From a virus: DNA of 22,357 nucleotides. Below the pieces are notes generated by a model that saw nothing but the letters and a program-made list of their open reading frames with translations, did no database searches and was not told the DNA's origin. Below are positions 13,057-22,357 of this stretch, in pieces. Numbering within the stretch: the stretch's first letter is position 1; each line of letters opens with the position of its first letter. The position numbers were made by a program, and so were the translations under genes. The stretch lies in IMG/VR virus record IMGVR_UViG_3300017989_000468, positions 1-22,357 of that record, one strand, 5' to 3'.

Positions 13057-16000
13057 ATGGCTAATAGGTGGCAACATTTAAATTTCTTTGATAAGAATGG
13101 GAAGTATTATAATTTTGATTATGATGCTTCTTCCGATAAATGGACTGGTACCGTTTACCTTCCTGAGGTATCTATTGGGTTATTTGAAGTGGGTCAATTA
13201 TTTATACTTGAAGAATTTATAGATTCAAATACAAGCACTAAGAAATTTGGTTTCCCTCATGGTATTGAAGTACCTAGTGGAACTACAGGTGCAACTAATG
13301 GTGTTTGTGAATGGGTAGCCGAATGGCAAACATCAGATCCAACGGAAATCTTTTTATTCCAGTTTGATATGGATTTTGATACTGGAACCCAGACATCATT
13401 AGAGATGGAACAGGATGGACCACCCCTAGAGATCATAAGTGCATTAGATATTCCATTAGATTACGATCCTACAGAAACAGTAGACCCAAGCGGATTAACT
13501 ATCACAGATAAGATTACGTCAGAAGCACTTCAGATTAATTTTGCAATTAGATCTGAAACTGAAAATACTTTTAAGAGAACACTTTTAATTAAAGATAAAT
13601 GTACTGATGCAGTTATTGCAGAAATTCTAGTATGGGGTGAAACGGTTAGTGAAGATGAGCGTTTAAAAGTTATGACACAGAACATGGGTTATAACATATT
13701 GGAATCTGATAGTAGTGTATTTAGGGATACTAACATTAAAGAACTGTTACCTGATTATGTGGAGGTTAACCTAAAGAGAAAGGAGATAATGTTAGAAGGT
13801 TCTAATATATACCCTTTCATAGGTTCATATAAAGGTTTGGTTAATGCTATTAAGTTCTTTGGGTATGATACATTACAAGTAAAGGAATTCTGGAAAAATG
13901 TAGATGCAAATTCTCCGCAGTTTGGAAAATATATCCAAGGGAATAACATTAGTATATTTGACCCAACAGTTAATTATAATGACAGGAGTATAACTTTACC
14001 TAATAAAAGGTTTAGAAAGACTAGCTTATTTAGTCTTGTTTATAGAATTAATAACATTGTACCTGGTAAATATGACATTGAAGATTTACCGGTGACTGAA
14101 GAAAACTTTGACTTTACTATTGAAGAAATTTTAATTAAATTATTTGGTCTTAAGAAAAAATTAGAAAAAGAATTTTTGCCACTTAATGCACATATTAAGG
14201 ATATTACTGGTGAGGCGGATTTCTTTGGTTTATTAGAAGTAGTAAATACAGTAAGCAGAAATGATAAGAGCGAAATTGTTGCAGGTATAGATGCAAACTT
14301 TAGATTGTCTACTGATGATTGTATTTACATGGAAGACCTTAGGAATTTTTCTTCTTTCTGTTCAGGAAGTGAAGCAATAGTAGATGAAGCTATTGTTAAT
14401 TTCTGTAATGCTTATGTAGCACCGTTTACCACAGGTATTGGGCGAAATATTATAGCAGGCCCGGTTAATACTGGAACCGTGTACCCACCATCGCCTATAG
14501 GACCTGATTTTAATGATCCTATGGGAGCACCGTTTGATGGGGCCAATGTAACAGTACTAGCATTGGCCGATGCCTTCGTTGGATACTTTACTAGGTATGC
14601 CCCTAAGTTAAATAAAATAGGTGCATGGCCCGATGGCGAATCTTCTTGGTATCTACCTGACAAACCTGGAATTCCTGTTGGTGCATTAACAACATTAGAG
14701 AATACTTCATTTAATACATTAACATGGAACAATATTGACTTAACATGGAACCAATTAAATGATGCCAATAAATTCTTTTCATTTGATATAGACCCACAAG
14801 GTATAGCAGCAGGTGACATATTTACAATCAATGATCCTGACACTAATACAGGTGCAACATATACTGCTGTTGGTGGTGATACTGATACTGATGTAGTTAA
14901 TAATTTGTATAACCAATTGATTGCTCTTAAAACTTCATTTGTTGATCCTTGGGTATTTTGGGATATAAGTAAAGAGAATACTGTTACTGGTGATGTGGTT
15001 AGGGTATTCGGCCAAAACGTAGATAGATTAAAAGTAACATGTCAATCTGTTGTTGGATCACAATTATTATTTAAGCAATTACCAGGGGAGACACTATTTA
15101 CATGGGATGCTATTGAAAGAGGGAATTTTGATGAAATAGAATGGACTATATTTAAAGACGAGACTGATATATCTCCTGCATATTTTGAAGTCGTAAGAGG
15201 ACCTATTGCAGACTATAGCAAATTACCTGTAATCTTACCTTATGTAGGAACCTATACAGTTGAAATGAAACTATATGATTTGTATAATAATATATCTTCT
15301 AAGGTTAAGACTGATTTTATTTGTGTTGAAAATAGGGAAGTTGAATACTCAGGTTGGTATCAATCACGTAAAGAAAATTATACATGGTCAAGCGAAGGGC
15401 AATTTAAGTGGAATGATTATGGTTCATACTGGAATTTGCCTATAGAACCTGCAATTACTTGGGAAGAAGAAACTCCTAGCTTATATGAATCGTTAGATCG
15501 TGTTAATGCTATACTGAATAATTTTGGATTAGGATCATCTCCTGACTTCCAATTACTTAATTACCAAGATGATGGTAAGGCTAGTTTTTCAGGACCGTAT
15601 TTCTGGGATAACTTAGATATAGGAGGTTGGAATGATACCTATCACTTATGGTGGGATATGACTAGTACAACCGGGGATACACCGGCGTTTTTCCAATTTT
15701 CTGAAGTAGTACCTGATACTTATCTTAAGATCACTGACACTAAAGGTAATACTGCCGAGCATTATTTTGATTTAAGTACTACTACATTGGCACAAGCTGC
15801 ATCAAGTTTAAATGTTAGTAAAGATCCTATTATTAATAAGTATGTTTATAATGTAGTATATGATGCAAGTAGTAATCAAAAATTTATACAAGCTGTTTGT
15901 AGATATTTTGGAGTACATGGTGATTGGACATACATTGATATTGTATATGCAGATGGTAGTAGAGTATGCCCATCGACTGGATCAACTGGATCAACTGGAT

Positions 16001-16377
16001 CAACTGGATCAACTGGATCAACTGGATCAACCGGATCAACCGGATCAACCGGATGTCCTAGTTTAATTTATAGAAAAGGTTTACATAAAGCAAGTAACCC
16101 AACCTGGAATACTGCTAAGTTTATAAATAACGGAAAGACATTACCTAAGATGACTTGGTTGATGTTTGTTTATGATAAATGTAAGATACCTGGTAAAGCT
16201 AATCCTAGATGGACAATTAAGAATACAACTGACTCTAGAGTGGCCGATATATATTTTGAGAGTAAATACTTGACTTATCTGTTTAAGCATCCAGGTAAAT
16301 ATGAGATCACTCTTGAACTTACAGACACGAACGGGAATAAATATAAAAAGGGTAGGAATATCCTGGTAATAAAATAA
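13057..16377 (+). CDS. gp7-like baseplate wedge protein with PKD-like domains and (STG)9 tract (1106 aa)
   Basis: Position after gp25- and gp6-like genes and size (T4 gp7 has 1032 aa) suggest the gp7 role of outer wedge scaffold. Residues about 230-300 carry the clearest block: LPDYVEVNLKRKEIMLEGSN, then YPFIGSYKGLVNAIKFFGYD and VKEFW, similar to the tail protein I/gp7 core. A helical region at about 350-390 contains IEEILIKLFGLKKKLEKEF. Around 685-760 is a PKD/Ig-like domain (DEIEWTIFKDE, then VGTYTVEMKLYD). Trp-rich strands follow (about 775-900). C971-P precedes nine Ser-Thr-Gly units (973-999), then C1000-P. The C-terminus (about 1002-1106) is a second PKD-like domain ending HPGKYEITLELTDTNGN. 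The Ig-like and repeat parts are additions not found in T4 gp7 and may expose a variable surface. Confidence 0.65.
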   Translation: MANRWQHLNFFDKNGKYYNFDYDASSDKWTGTVYLPEVSIGLFEVGQLFILEEFIDSNTSTKKFGFPHGIEVPSGTTGATNGVCEWVAEWQTSDPTEIFLFQFDMDFDTGTQTSLEMEQDGPPLEIISALDIPLDYDPTETVDPSGLTITDKITSEALQINFAIRSETENTFKRTLLIKDKCTDAVIAEILVWGETVSEDERLKVMTQNMGYNILESDSSVFRDTNIKELLPDYVEVNLKRKEIMLEGSNIYPFIGSYKGLVNAIKFFGYDTLQVKEFWKNVDANSPQFGKYIQGNNISIFDPTVNYNDRSITLPNKRFRKTSLFSLVYRINNIVPGKYDIEDLPVTEENFDFTIEEILIKLFGLKKKLEKEFLPLNAHIKDITGEADFFGLLEVVNTVSRNDKSEIVAGIDANFRLSTDDCIYMEDLRNFSSFCSGSEAIVDEAIVNFCNAYVAPFTTGIGRNIIAGPVNTGTVYPPSPIGPDFNDPMGAPFDGANVTVLALADAFVGYFTRYAPKLNKIGAWPDGESSWYLPDKPGIPVGALTTLENTSFNTLTWNNIDLTWNQLNDANKFFSFDIDPQGIAAGDIFTINDPDTNTGATYTAVGGDTDTDVVNNLYNQLIALKTSFVDPWVFWDISKENTVTGDVVRVFGQNVDRLKVTCQSVVGSQLLFKQLPGETLFTWDAIERGNFDEIEWTIFKDETDISPAYFEVVRGPIADYSKLPVILPYVGTYTVEMKLYDLYNNISSKVKTDFICVENREVEYSGWYQSRKENYTWSSEGQFKWNDYGSYWNLPIEPAITWEEETPSLYESLDRVNAILNNFGLGSSPDFQLLNYQDDGKASFSGPYFWDNLDIGGWNDTYHLWWDMTSTTGDTPAFFQFSEVVPDTYLKITDTKGNTAEHYFDLSTTTLAQAASSLNVSKDPIINKYVYNVVYDASSNQKFIQAVCRYFGVHGDWTYIDIVYADGSRVCPSTGSTGSTGSTGSTGSTGSTGSTGSTGCPSLIYRKGLHKASNPTWNTAKFINNGKTLPKMTWLMFVYDKCKIPGKANPRWTIKNTTDSRVADIYFESKYLTYLFKHPGKYEITLELTDTNGNKYKKGRNILVIK
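15973..16053 (+). repeat. In-frame 9-bp tandem repeat encoding (Ser-Thr-Gly)9
   Basis: Nine head-to-tail 9-base units read TCAAC[T/C]GGA. The first starts TCG. The next five carry ACT and the last three carry ACC, a block pattern suggesting growth by duplication from one side. Each unit is a multiple of three, so gain or loss keeps the reading frame. The encoded tract has Gly at every third position, like collagen-type G-x-y repeats but without proline. It is bracketed by Cys-Pro on both sides (C971 and C1000). Confidence 0.95.
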
Positions 16378-16393
16378 CAAAAATAACAAAGAC

Positions 16394-17044
16394 ATGTCAA
16401 TATCTGTAACAGAAATTTTAGGAACAGATTCATTATCCGGATCTAGACTGGTATTAAACGATAACTTTAATATCTTGACAAGTGAGATTAATGCAATGGA
16501 GGTTTACTTTAATCCAACTGCTGGTACTATTACTAATCTTAATGATCTTAAGACAGAATCATTGAGAGTTGGCTTAAGCACAATCTACTTAGACATTAAT
16601 GCATCCACCTTTGATGTTTTAACCAATGTTAATATGACAGGAAATCTTAACCTTAACGGTGGAGGTTTGGTTAGAAACGATGTGGATCCACAAACATTAA
16701 ACGATACCTTTGCTGGAGGATCACCTATTAATGTTGGAACAAGTACAGCAGTTCCACCGTATACTATCGAAAGAGTAGGTAATTCTACCAGTACAGCACC
16801 TATTACGATTTTACTTAATGATGGTGTCATTGGTCAAGAAATATTCTTTGTTTATTCTGAAGCACAAACTGGAGCAGTAGATATTAAAGGTGCAGTTAAT
16901 CCTTTAGTTCTTCCTGGTGCAGGTGGTACACCAACTTTAACATTAGATGCTCAAGGTCAATCGGTTCACTTGGTATGTGTTGATGATGGAACAGGAAATG
17001 GTGATTGGTACTTAGTTGGTGGAGTAGGATATACAATTAGTTAA
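16394..17044 (+). CDS. Virion structural/fibre-type protein (216 aa)
   Basis: The protein begins MSISVTEILGTDSLSGSRLV and then LNDNFNILTSEINAMEVYFN (about 21-40), a short coiled-coil-like start usual in trimeric fibre proteins. The rest is beta-rich, with Thr/Asn/Gly strands such as FDVLTNVNMTGNLNLNGGG. The C-terminal domain (about 120-216) has YTIERVGNSTSTAPITILLN and ends WYLVGGVGYTIS. These are features of small fibre-tip or baseplate-attached domains. No specific family is recognised. It follows the gp7-like gene by 16 bases, with a tandem AAAATAACA repeat (16371-16388) overlapping the stop and no Shine-Dalgarno. In T4 this position holds the gp8/gp9 group. A peripheral baseplate role is inferred from order and composition. 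Confidence 0.55.
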   Translation: MSISVTEILGTDSLSGSRLVLNDNFNILTSEINAMEVYFNPTAGTITNLNDLKTESLRVGLSTIYLDINASTFDVLTNVNMTGNLNLNGGGLVRNDVDPQTLNDTFAGGSPINVGTSTAVPPYTIERVGNSTSTAPITILLNDGVIGQEIFFVYSEAQTGAVDIKGAVNPLVLPGAGGTPTLTLDAQGQSVHLVCVDDGTGNGDWYLVGGVGYTIS

Positions 17045-17061
17045 TAAAAAGAAAGTAATAC

Positions 17062-19179
17062 ATGGCAACCACGCCTTTAATTAAAACGCCGCAGGCTGAA
17101 GGAGGTACTTTTTACACCTTCTCTTCTTCTGCACGAGATTTATCAAAGACACTTAATAATGACAACCTTAAGTTAGTCTTTTCTAAGTTTGTGCTTTTGA
17201 ATTTGCCTGACTTTGACAGGCTTGATCCTAATACATTTAGTAATTATGAAAACTATATGCAGTTTGATACCATAGACGGTATGATTGCAAGCGGTGGTTT
17301 AAAGGGAGATCCTAATGTTAACTTTACAGAAAGCCTTCAAAATTATGCGCTAAATTTAGAAGAGTTAATTATAAGTGATGCAGGATATGATAATACTATC
17401 CAAAGATCTGTTGCCGAACGTGTTTTCTTTAAGTGGCTAAAAGAAACTGGTGCTATCCGATTTAGAGAAGCGACCAATCTTGAAAAAACACCAAGCATTA
17501 CAAGACCTTTATTTGTTGAAGAAGATCAGCAGTTAACAGGGCCTAGACAATATAGAAGGGTTGTACAGTACATAGGAGATATTGATATTGTTAATAATGT
17601 TGATAAAGCAGGAGAAGCTTACACTGAACTTTATATTAATGTTCCTACCGAGGTTGGTAAAACTCCAACTATTTTGTTTGATTCAATTTCGGATTCAAAT
17701 TACCAGCCTAGCTTAAGAATACAAGGTGAAGATGAATTTATATTAGGTAGAAATGCTAGTACAATCCATCCACAGGGATTAAGCATTAATGCATTCTATG
17801 ATTATGATCAACCGCTATTAGGACCAGGGGCTAATGGTGGATATACTGATCCTAATGCAAACTGGATGAATGAGCCTAATCCGCCTACATCAACTGACTC
17901 TTACTTTACTGAGCCAGGTTCGTTTATTAGTGCTAATAATGCTAACATTAGAAAATACCCAGCAGACTATGGAAGCCCTGCAGGTTATAGTGGATCTGCT
18001 TATGTTAGATCCGAGCTTGATGGTATTTCAGTAGACTTCACGCCTGGTGATTATGAACAGATTGCATCAGATCCTACAATATCTACCATTGCACAGTTTA
18101 ATGGTACTGATCTTGCAGGTACATTTGAATTTAATGCAGTGTTAGTTTATTATGACTTGGTCGATACAAGTAATACATCAAACACAGTTACTAACTTATA
18201 CGGTATTCTTCTTGTTGATAATATCACACCAACGACAGATGGTGGCTTTATCCAAAGATACCCTAAATTTAAACCAAATAAAGTTACCGGTCAAAACGGA
18301 AACAGCTATGGATTTAAAATCAATTTACGATTTGATGCTTCGCCAGGAACGGCAGGTATCGACACAATCGTTAATGACTATAATACATTTTCAATGCAGC
18401 TCTTCAGTGAAGCGACTGCACAGTTGCAAGAATCTGCAAAAATATTCCAGACACAGCAATTAGAAATATCAAAGATTGACCAAAAAGTTCAATCCCTGGA
18501 GAATCAAATTGCCAATGTATCTGATGTGACTTCATTACAGGCTCAGATTAACAGCGTACAAGATCAATTAGATGCAGCTAACATTGCATTTGCTAATGAT
18601 ACAGTTTTACTGGATCTTATTGCTAAAAACTCAGATGAAATACAGGCATTGGCTACAGGTAATGTACCAATTACTCTACAGTATAACACTGATGTAATCA
18701 GACAAGGTACTGGTATTAAAGTTGATACAAACACACCTAACCTTGTTACTATTTCATTAGCTACCCAGGAATATAATTTTATGGTACCTTACAATGCAGA
18801 TGAGGTTACTATAACAACTGCTAATCCTCTTGACCTTAATCAAGCAACACCACAAGCATTTGCAGATTTAGTTACTTATACTAATATGTTAAGATTAGAT
18901 ACAGTGAACCAAGCAGGCGGTGATTTAAATATTTACATTGATGATACTGATATACAGTGGAAGACTGGGCAAACACTTAGATTAACGTTTAACAATAATC
19001 TTAATATAGGTTCTAGGAATATTCGCGTTTGGACTGATGCACCAAGTAGACTAAATAATGGTTCATTTGGAGTATCCATGGGAGTCATTGCAAATTCTGA
19101 TATTACAGAAAAACCTATAATTGAATTTATATGTACCGAACAGGGAACTTTGGATTTCGTATATGATATCATTAAATAA
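17062..19179 (+). CDS. Large peripheral baseplate/fibre protein with central coiled coil (705 aa)
   Basis: The N-terminus, MATTPLIKTPQAEGGTFYTF, leads to a helical-beta domain with SVAERVFFKWLKETGAIRFR (about 117-136). Residues about 150-450 are beta-rich and Asn/Asp/Gly/Pro-rich, with YNTFSMQLFSEATAQLQESA as the entry to the coiled coil. Residues about 452-532 form heptad-like helices, including ISKIDQKVQSLENQIANVSD and LQAQINSVQDQLDAANIAF. The C-terminal ~170 residues are beta-strand-rich and end in EFICTEQGTLDFVYDIIK, typical of a trimeric receptor-side or attachment domain. Domain order (N-terminal attachment, coiled coil, C-terminal beta head) suits a trimeric baseplate fibre or a T4 gp8/gp10-type peripheral protein. 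No family is recognised. The gap before it is 17 bases, purine-rich (AAAGAAAG), without a standard Shine-Dalgarno. Confidence 0.6.
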   Translation: MATTPLIKTPQAEGGTFYTFSSSARDLSKTLNNDNLKLVFSKFVLLNLPDFDRLDPNTFSNYENYMQFDTIDGMIASGGLKGDPNVNFTESLQNYALNLEELIISDAGYDNTIQRSVAERVFFKWLKETGAIRFREATNLEKTPSITRPLFVEEDQQLTGPRQYRRVVQYIGDIDIVNNVDKAGEAYTELYINVPTEVGKTPTILFDSISDSNYQPSLRIQGEDEFILGRNASTIHPQGLSINAFYDYDQPLLGPGANGGYTDPNANWMNEPNPPTSTDSYFTEPGSFISANNANIRKYPADYGSPAGYSGSAYVRSELDGISVDFTPGDYEQIASDPTISTIAQFNGTDLAGTFEFNAVLVYYDLVDTSNTSNTVTNLYGILLVDNITPTTDGGFIQRYPKFKPNKVTGQNGNSYGFKINLRFDASPGTAGIDTIVNDYNTFSMQLFSEATAQLQESAKIFQTQQLEISKIDQKVQSLENQIANVSDVTSLQAQINSVQDQLDAANIAFANDTVLLDLIAKNSDEIQALATGNVPITLQYNTDVIRQGTGIKVDTNTPNLVTISLATQEYNFMVPYNADEVTITTANPLDLNQATPQAFADLVTYTNMLRLDTVNQAGGDLNIYIDDTDIQWKTGQTLRLTFNNNLNIGSRNIRVWTDAPSRLNNGSFGVSMGVIANSDITEKPIIEFICTEQGTLDFVYDIIK

Positions 19180-19204
19180 ATAATAAAAGAACGTAAAGAT
19201 AATA

Positions 19205-22200
19205 ATGGCTGAAAATAATTCTATATCAACTCTCTTACCTGAACTTTTAAGGTTATTCAATAATTCCTTAGAAAGTTTTGAGAAGGTTAATCAGGCCATT
19301 ACTTCTAGTAATGAATCGGTTACTATTAATATTCAGAATAATGATGGCACAAACTCCAGGGTTACTATTCCTAGTTTTGGTTTTCTTAAGAACTCTGTAG
19401 ATAGGCTTCAATCTAATATTGATACAATTACCAATGTTAACGGTTCAAATAGTTCAATTAGACTTTCTGATGGTACATTCAGAAAATTAGTTTTAGCAAA
19501 GTTACCGACCGAAGCAAATAGCTTAACCTCTATTAATTCAATTGAAAACTTTAACATTAAACCTAATTGGTTTTTTGAAGAATTAATTAACCCACTCTTA
19601 TACATTTCATTTGATTTAACTGGGCAGGTACCTATTGATACTGAGAGAGCAATTATACAAAGATTTATTCTTAATACCAATACACAAGCTAAAGTTAATT
19701 ATTTTACTAATAACTTTGAAGGTCGTGCAGACATTAATTATGATACCTTTTTACAGCAAATTGTAGAGAGAAATATTTCATATGTATTAGATGAAGCTGT
19801 TGTTGATTTACCACCTAGAGTTAAAAGATATACTGGCAACTTCAGTGTTGTTAGAATATCAGATGCCACGGTTACAGAGGAAATTAACGGTGTTACGGTC
19901 ACTTCTCAAAAGAAACAGTATAAATTAAATAAACTTTTTTATACTGATGCAGAGGCCGATTTTGACGACACAGTACAACTTGCAGTAGGAGATAGTCTTG
20001 AGGTTATTACCGATCCTATTAATACAAGATATAAGATTACTAAAATTGACTCCAGTACCAACACGGTTATATTGGAATTAGTTGAAGGATCCGAACCTAT
20101 TAGAATTGGTGCTGATATTTTAAAGATATCTTCTGCATTAGAGGATAACGTACAAGTTGATGTTACCGTAGGATTTAACGAAAGGTGTGTTACTTTTGTT
20201 AAGCCTATAGACCCTGATTCAAAAATCCCATCAGTTAATTGGTCACCGGGTAGCGCATTCTATACGAACACATTAACCACCATAAATGCAGCAGGCACGG
20301 AACAGACTTTAGCCGAATACTATCAGCAGAGTGCAATTGATTTTGGTGCAATGCTATTATCTTTTGCTGATGATAAGATTCCAACAACAAGAGAAGGTGT
20401 TATTCCAAATGCACCTGAATTAACCGCTGATGATTTTAGTGTTAAATTAATCAATGGACAGGTTAGCGATTCTCCAGCAATTGTAGAACTAACTGATTTA
20501 AATAATCAAAAGAATACTATTGAAGCTACTCTTAAAGAATTAGATGGTGCTATAGCACAGAGTAGAACAAAGATACAAACAACCAATTATTCTACTGAGG
20601 TTGAAAGAGATGCTGATAAGAATGCTTTACAAGGTCTAATTACAGAGAGATCTTCACAGGCACAGTTATATTCATCTGTCGTAAAAGAAATAGATGCTAA
20701 GTCTAAAGATAATTCAGTATCAAGTATAACGCCTAAATACAGGGTTAGGGGTTTTTGGCCAATGCCAAAAGAAAAATCTACCCCAGCCACAGGTACGCAG
20801 TCAATTATTAAGTTTAAGATAAGATATCGATATCTATCAAGTGACGGTGCAGCCAACCCAGTAGATCAGTTTACTTTTACCGATGGGTCTGGTAAAAGCC
20901 AAGGCGCGTTTTCTAATTATAATATAGTTGAAAGTACTCTTAGACCTAGAGAAAAAAATCCTATCACAGGTACATATGAATGGGTTGCAATTGATGCAGA
21001 TAATGCAGATTCAGTAAACATCAATCAATTAGACATTCCAATTAGAAAGGGTGAACAGGTAGAAGTACAGGTTAAATCAATATGTGAAGCAGGATGGCCA
21101 TCAAACCCATTAGAGAGTTCTTGGTCTGATGCCGTTATAATCCAATTCCCAGCTGATTTGAGTTCGGATAATGCAACTGAAGCGATATTAAACCAAAACC
21201 AACAGGATTTGGCTAAGGTAAATCTTGAAGAAGATCTAAATGCAAAAGGTATTGACCAGCACTTAAGTAGTTCATTTACTGCAAATGAAACTTATTTTGC
21301 CCACTCAGCACCAGTTATTGCGTCAGGGTTCTTATCCGAGAATCAAACCCCAATTGATTTATTTACTAAGTTACAGGAAATGCAAAATCGTTTAGATGAG
21401 TTTGCTGAAATACTTAGAAATGCTAAAGGTAATTTGGTTGTTACTTTAATTGATGACCAGGGTAATGTAACTAACCTTAAGAGAAATTCTTTAACTAAGG
21501 TTTTTGCTGGTTTTTATTCTCAGGAAGTATCTAACCTAGATGATCCTAGAGGGGCTATTATATCTAAAACGTTCTTTATTAATTTAGCCAATAATGAACA
21601 AACTGGACTAAGATTAATTTCTAGGGTTGCCGGTAACAGAGGCCGCATGGTTAAACAATCAGAAAATCCTAATTACACGATAAGTGAGGTAACTGGGGGT
21701 AGTACTATTTTACCTGCTACTTATTCATGGTTAGATAACAGTTCAGCAAATCAAAGTAGCGGTGTGGCAACATTTACATCAGATGATGCTGACTACAACA
21801 CGGTAAGAAAGTATGACCTAACGCCGGTTCTTTTGACTAATCCTACTGTGGATAGTAACTGGAGTTACGGTCAGACTACATCTTTAGCACCTTTCCAATC
21901 AACACAGAATAAAAATCAATTTATTAATAGTAGATACAGCGACGTTTCTTCTGAAGAGAATTTTTACAATTACCGCAATCCTAATAATGACTTTACATTT
22001 AATCTGGATTCTGCTGAAAACTTTTATGGTAGAGACACAGGTTCTACTACAGTTAACCCCGCTGAATTTATCTGGGGTGGGGGTTTTGATGCTACCGGTG
22101 CACCAACAACTGCAAGTTCTTATCCAATTACTACAGGTGATGAAACTTTAGAGGTTCATATTACTCACCCTTACATACAGAGTTTAGATGCATTTAGAGC

Positions 22201-22357
22201 TGCATACATTCAATTCACAGGAGATTCTACAACTCTAGGAAATGTAGGTGACCCTATACCAGGTATTGTAGATTGTACATCTGCTGGTAATGGCACTGCT
22301 AATGTTGTATTTAGACATTCAAAGTTTATTCCATTACAATCTGATCAGGCAAAAGGT
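19205..22357 (+). CDS. Very large fibre/baseplate protein, truncated by the window (at least 1051 aa)
   Basis: An ATG at 19205 opens a frame with no stop through the last base, giving 1051 codons. It begins MAENNSISTLLPELLRLFNN followed by ESFEKVNQAITSSNESVTIN. Residues about 428-500 are a coiled coil (NNQKNTIEATLKELDGAIAQ, then a Lys/Glu/Gln-rich helix). At about 516-650 is a fibronectin-III-like unit: a Trp-Pro start, KFKIRYRYLSSDG, and the strand QVEVQVKSICEAGWPS with the ESSWSDAV turn. Further helices lie at about 655-690 and 719-742 (LQEMQNRLDEFAEIL). The downstream part is beta-rich. Alternating helices and Ig-like units suit an elongated tail fibre or a T4 gp10/gp34-type protein. The gap before it is 25 bases, A-rich, with no Shine-Dalgarno. 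Function and true length cannot be settled here. Confidence 0.75.
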   Translation, partial: MAENNSISTLLPELLRLFNNSLESFEKVNQAITSSNESVTINIQNNDGTNSRVTIPSFGFLKNSVDRLQSNIDTITNVNGSNSSIRLSDGTFRKLVLAKLPTEANSLTSINSIENFNIKPNWFFEELINPLLYISFDLTGQVPIDTERAIIQRFILNTNTQAKVNYFTNNFEGRADINYDTFLQQIVERNISYVLDEAVVDLPPRVKRYTGNFSVVRISDATVTEEINGVTVTSQKKQYKLNKLFYTDAEADFDDTVQLAVGDSLEVITDPINTRYKITKIDSSTNTVILELVEGSEPIRIGADILKISSALEDNVQVDVTVGFNERCVTFVKPIDPDSKIPSVNWSPGSAFYTNTLTTINAAGTEQTLAEYYQQSAIDFGAMLLSFADDKIPTTREGVIPNAPELTADDFSVKLINGQVSDSPAIVELTDLNNQKNTIEATLKELDGAIAQSRTKIQTTNYSTEVERDADKNALQGLITERSSQAQLYSSVVKEIDAKSKDNSVSSITPKYRVRGFWPMPKEKSTPATGTQSIIKFKIRYRYLSSDGAANPVDQFTFTDGSGKSQGAFSNYNIVESTLRPREKNPITGTYEWVAIDADNADSVNINQLDIPIRKGEQVEVQVKSICEAGWPSNPLESSWSDAVIIQFPADLSSDNATEAILNQNQQDLAKVNLEEDLNAKGIDQHLSSSFTANETYFAHSAPVIASGFLSENQTPIDLFTKLQEMQNRLDEFAEILRNAKGNLVVTLIDDQGNVTNLKRNSLTKVFAGFYSQEVSNLDDPRGAIISKTFFINLANNEQTGLRLISRVAGNRGRMVKQSENPNYTISEVTGGSTILPATYSWLDNSSANQSSGVATFTSDDADYNTVRKYDLTPVLLTNPTVDSNWSYGQTTSLAPFQSTQNKNQFINSRYSDVSSEENFYNYRNPNNDFTFNLDSAENFYGRDTGSTTVNPAEFIWGGGFDATGAPTTASSYPITTGDETLEVHITHPYIQSLDAFRAAYIQFTGDSTTLGNVGDPIPGIVDCTSAGNGTANVVFRHSKFIPLQSDQAKG

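Noticed and set aside
14412-14843. Minus-strand open frame of 143 codons
   Set aside because: It is inside the gp7-like gene, opposite a Gly/Pro-rich stretch; there is no independent support.
15860-16066. Frame-shifted product with Asp-Gln-Leu repeats
   Set aside because: This is the other-frame reading of the 9-bp tandem repeat; the Ser-Thr-Gly frame is continuous with a 1106-aa protein.
1-22357. Stop-codon recoding, since TAG is never used as a terminator
   Set aside because: TAA dominates as expected in AT-rich DNA, TGA ends two genes, and no gene needs TAG read-through to stay open.
1-22357. tRNA genes, CRISPR arrays, insertion sequences or attachment sites
   Set aside because: None were seen; the intergenic spaces are too short, and there are no cloverleaf, spaced-repeat or transposase signatures.

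Overview
The window is a late structural module of a contractile-tailed bacteriophage (T4-like/myovirus baseplate architecture). All 18 genes read left to right on the + strand. Gaps are short (the longest is 81 bases), there is no stretch over 300 bases without a gene, and I see no tRNA, rRNA, CRISPR, insertion sequence or integrase. The DNA is AT-rich. Nearly all start codons lack a Shine-Dalgarno sequence and follow A-rich or TATA-rich DNA. That style is known from Bacteroidota, so a phage of a flavobacterium-like host is my best inference; no gene here proves the host. Stops are TAA almost throughout with two TGA and no TAG, and the code looks standard.

Layout. (1) 3-89: C-terminal end of an upstream gene. 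(2) 116-6251, hub and central spike: a 598-aa structural protein, a gp53/LysM-like wedge protein, a gp27-like hub protein, a 456-aa structural protein possibly of the tube-initiator type, and a gp5/gpV-like spike with an OB fold and beta-helix but no lysozyme domain. (3) 6268-9638, a cargo island of non-baseplate genes: a 137-aa protein with a T4-internal-protein-like N-terminus, a 100-aa Ala-rich protein, a four-domain ribosomal-protein-S1-like protein, and an amidoligase-like enzyme fused to a C-terminal beta-helix. (4) 9641-10492: a 283-aa virion/neck-type protein. (5) 10548-16377, the wedge set in T4 order: gp25-like, gp6/baseplate-J-like, an 89-aa protein, and a gp7-like 1106-aa protein with PKD-like domains and a Cys-flanked (Ser-Thr-Gly)9 tract. 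(6) 16394-22357: three peripheral baseplate/fibre proteins, the last running off the window.

The most interesting signal is regulatory. The 9-mer AATATATAA occurs four times by eye, always between genes. Counting close variants, a TATA-like element usually ends 16-18 bases before a start codon, as a T4-style late promoter would. At three genes (6732, 8340, 10548) this element sits inside an inverted repeat reaching to 1-7 bases before the ATG. This matches the T4 lysozyme/I-TevI arrangement, in which read-through mRNA folds and hides the start while mRNA from the internal late promoter lacks the 5' arm and is translated. Together with a phage S1-like protein among genes lacking Shine-Dalgarno sites, the window suggests a phage that controls translation initiation at several levels while building a T4-like baseplate.
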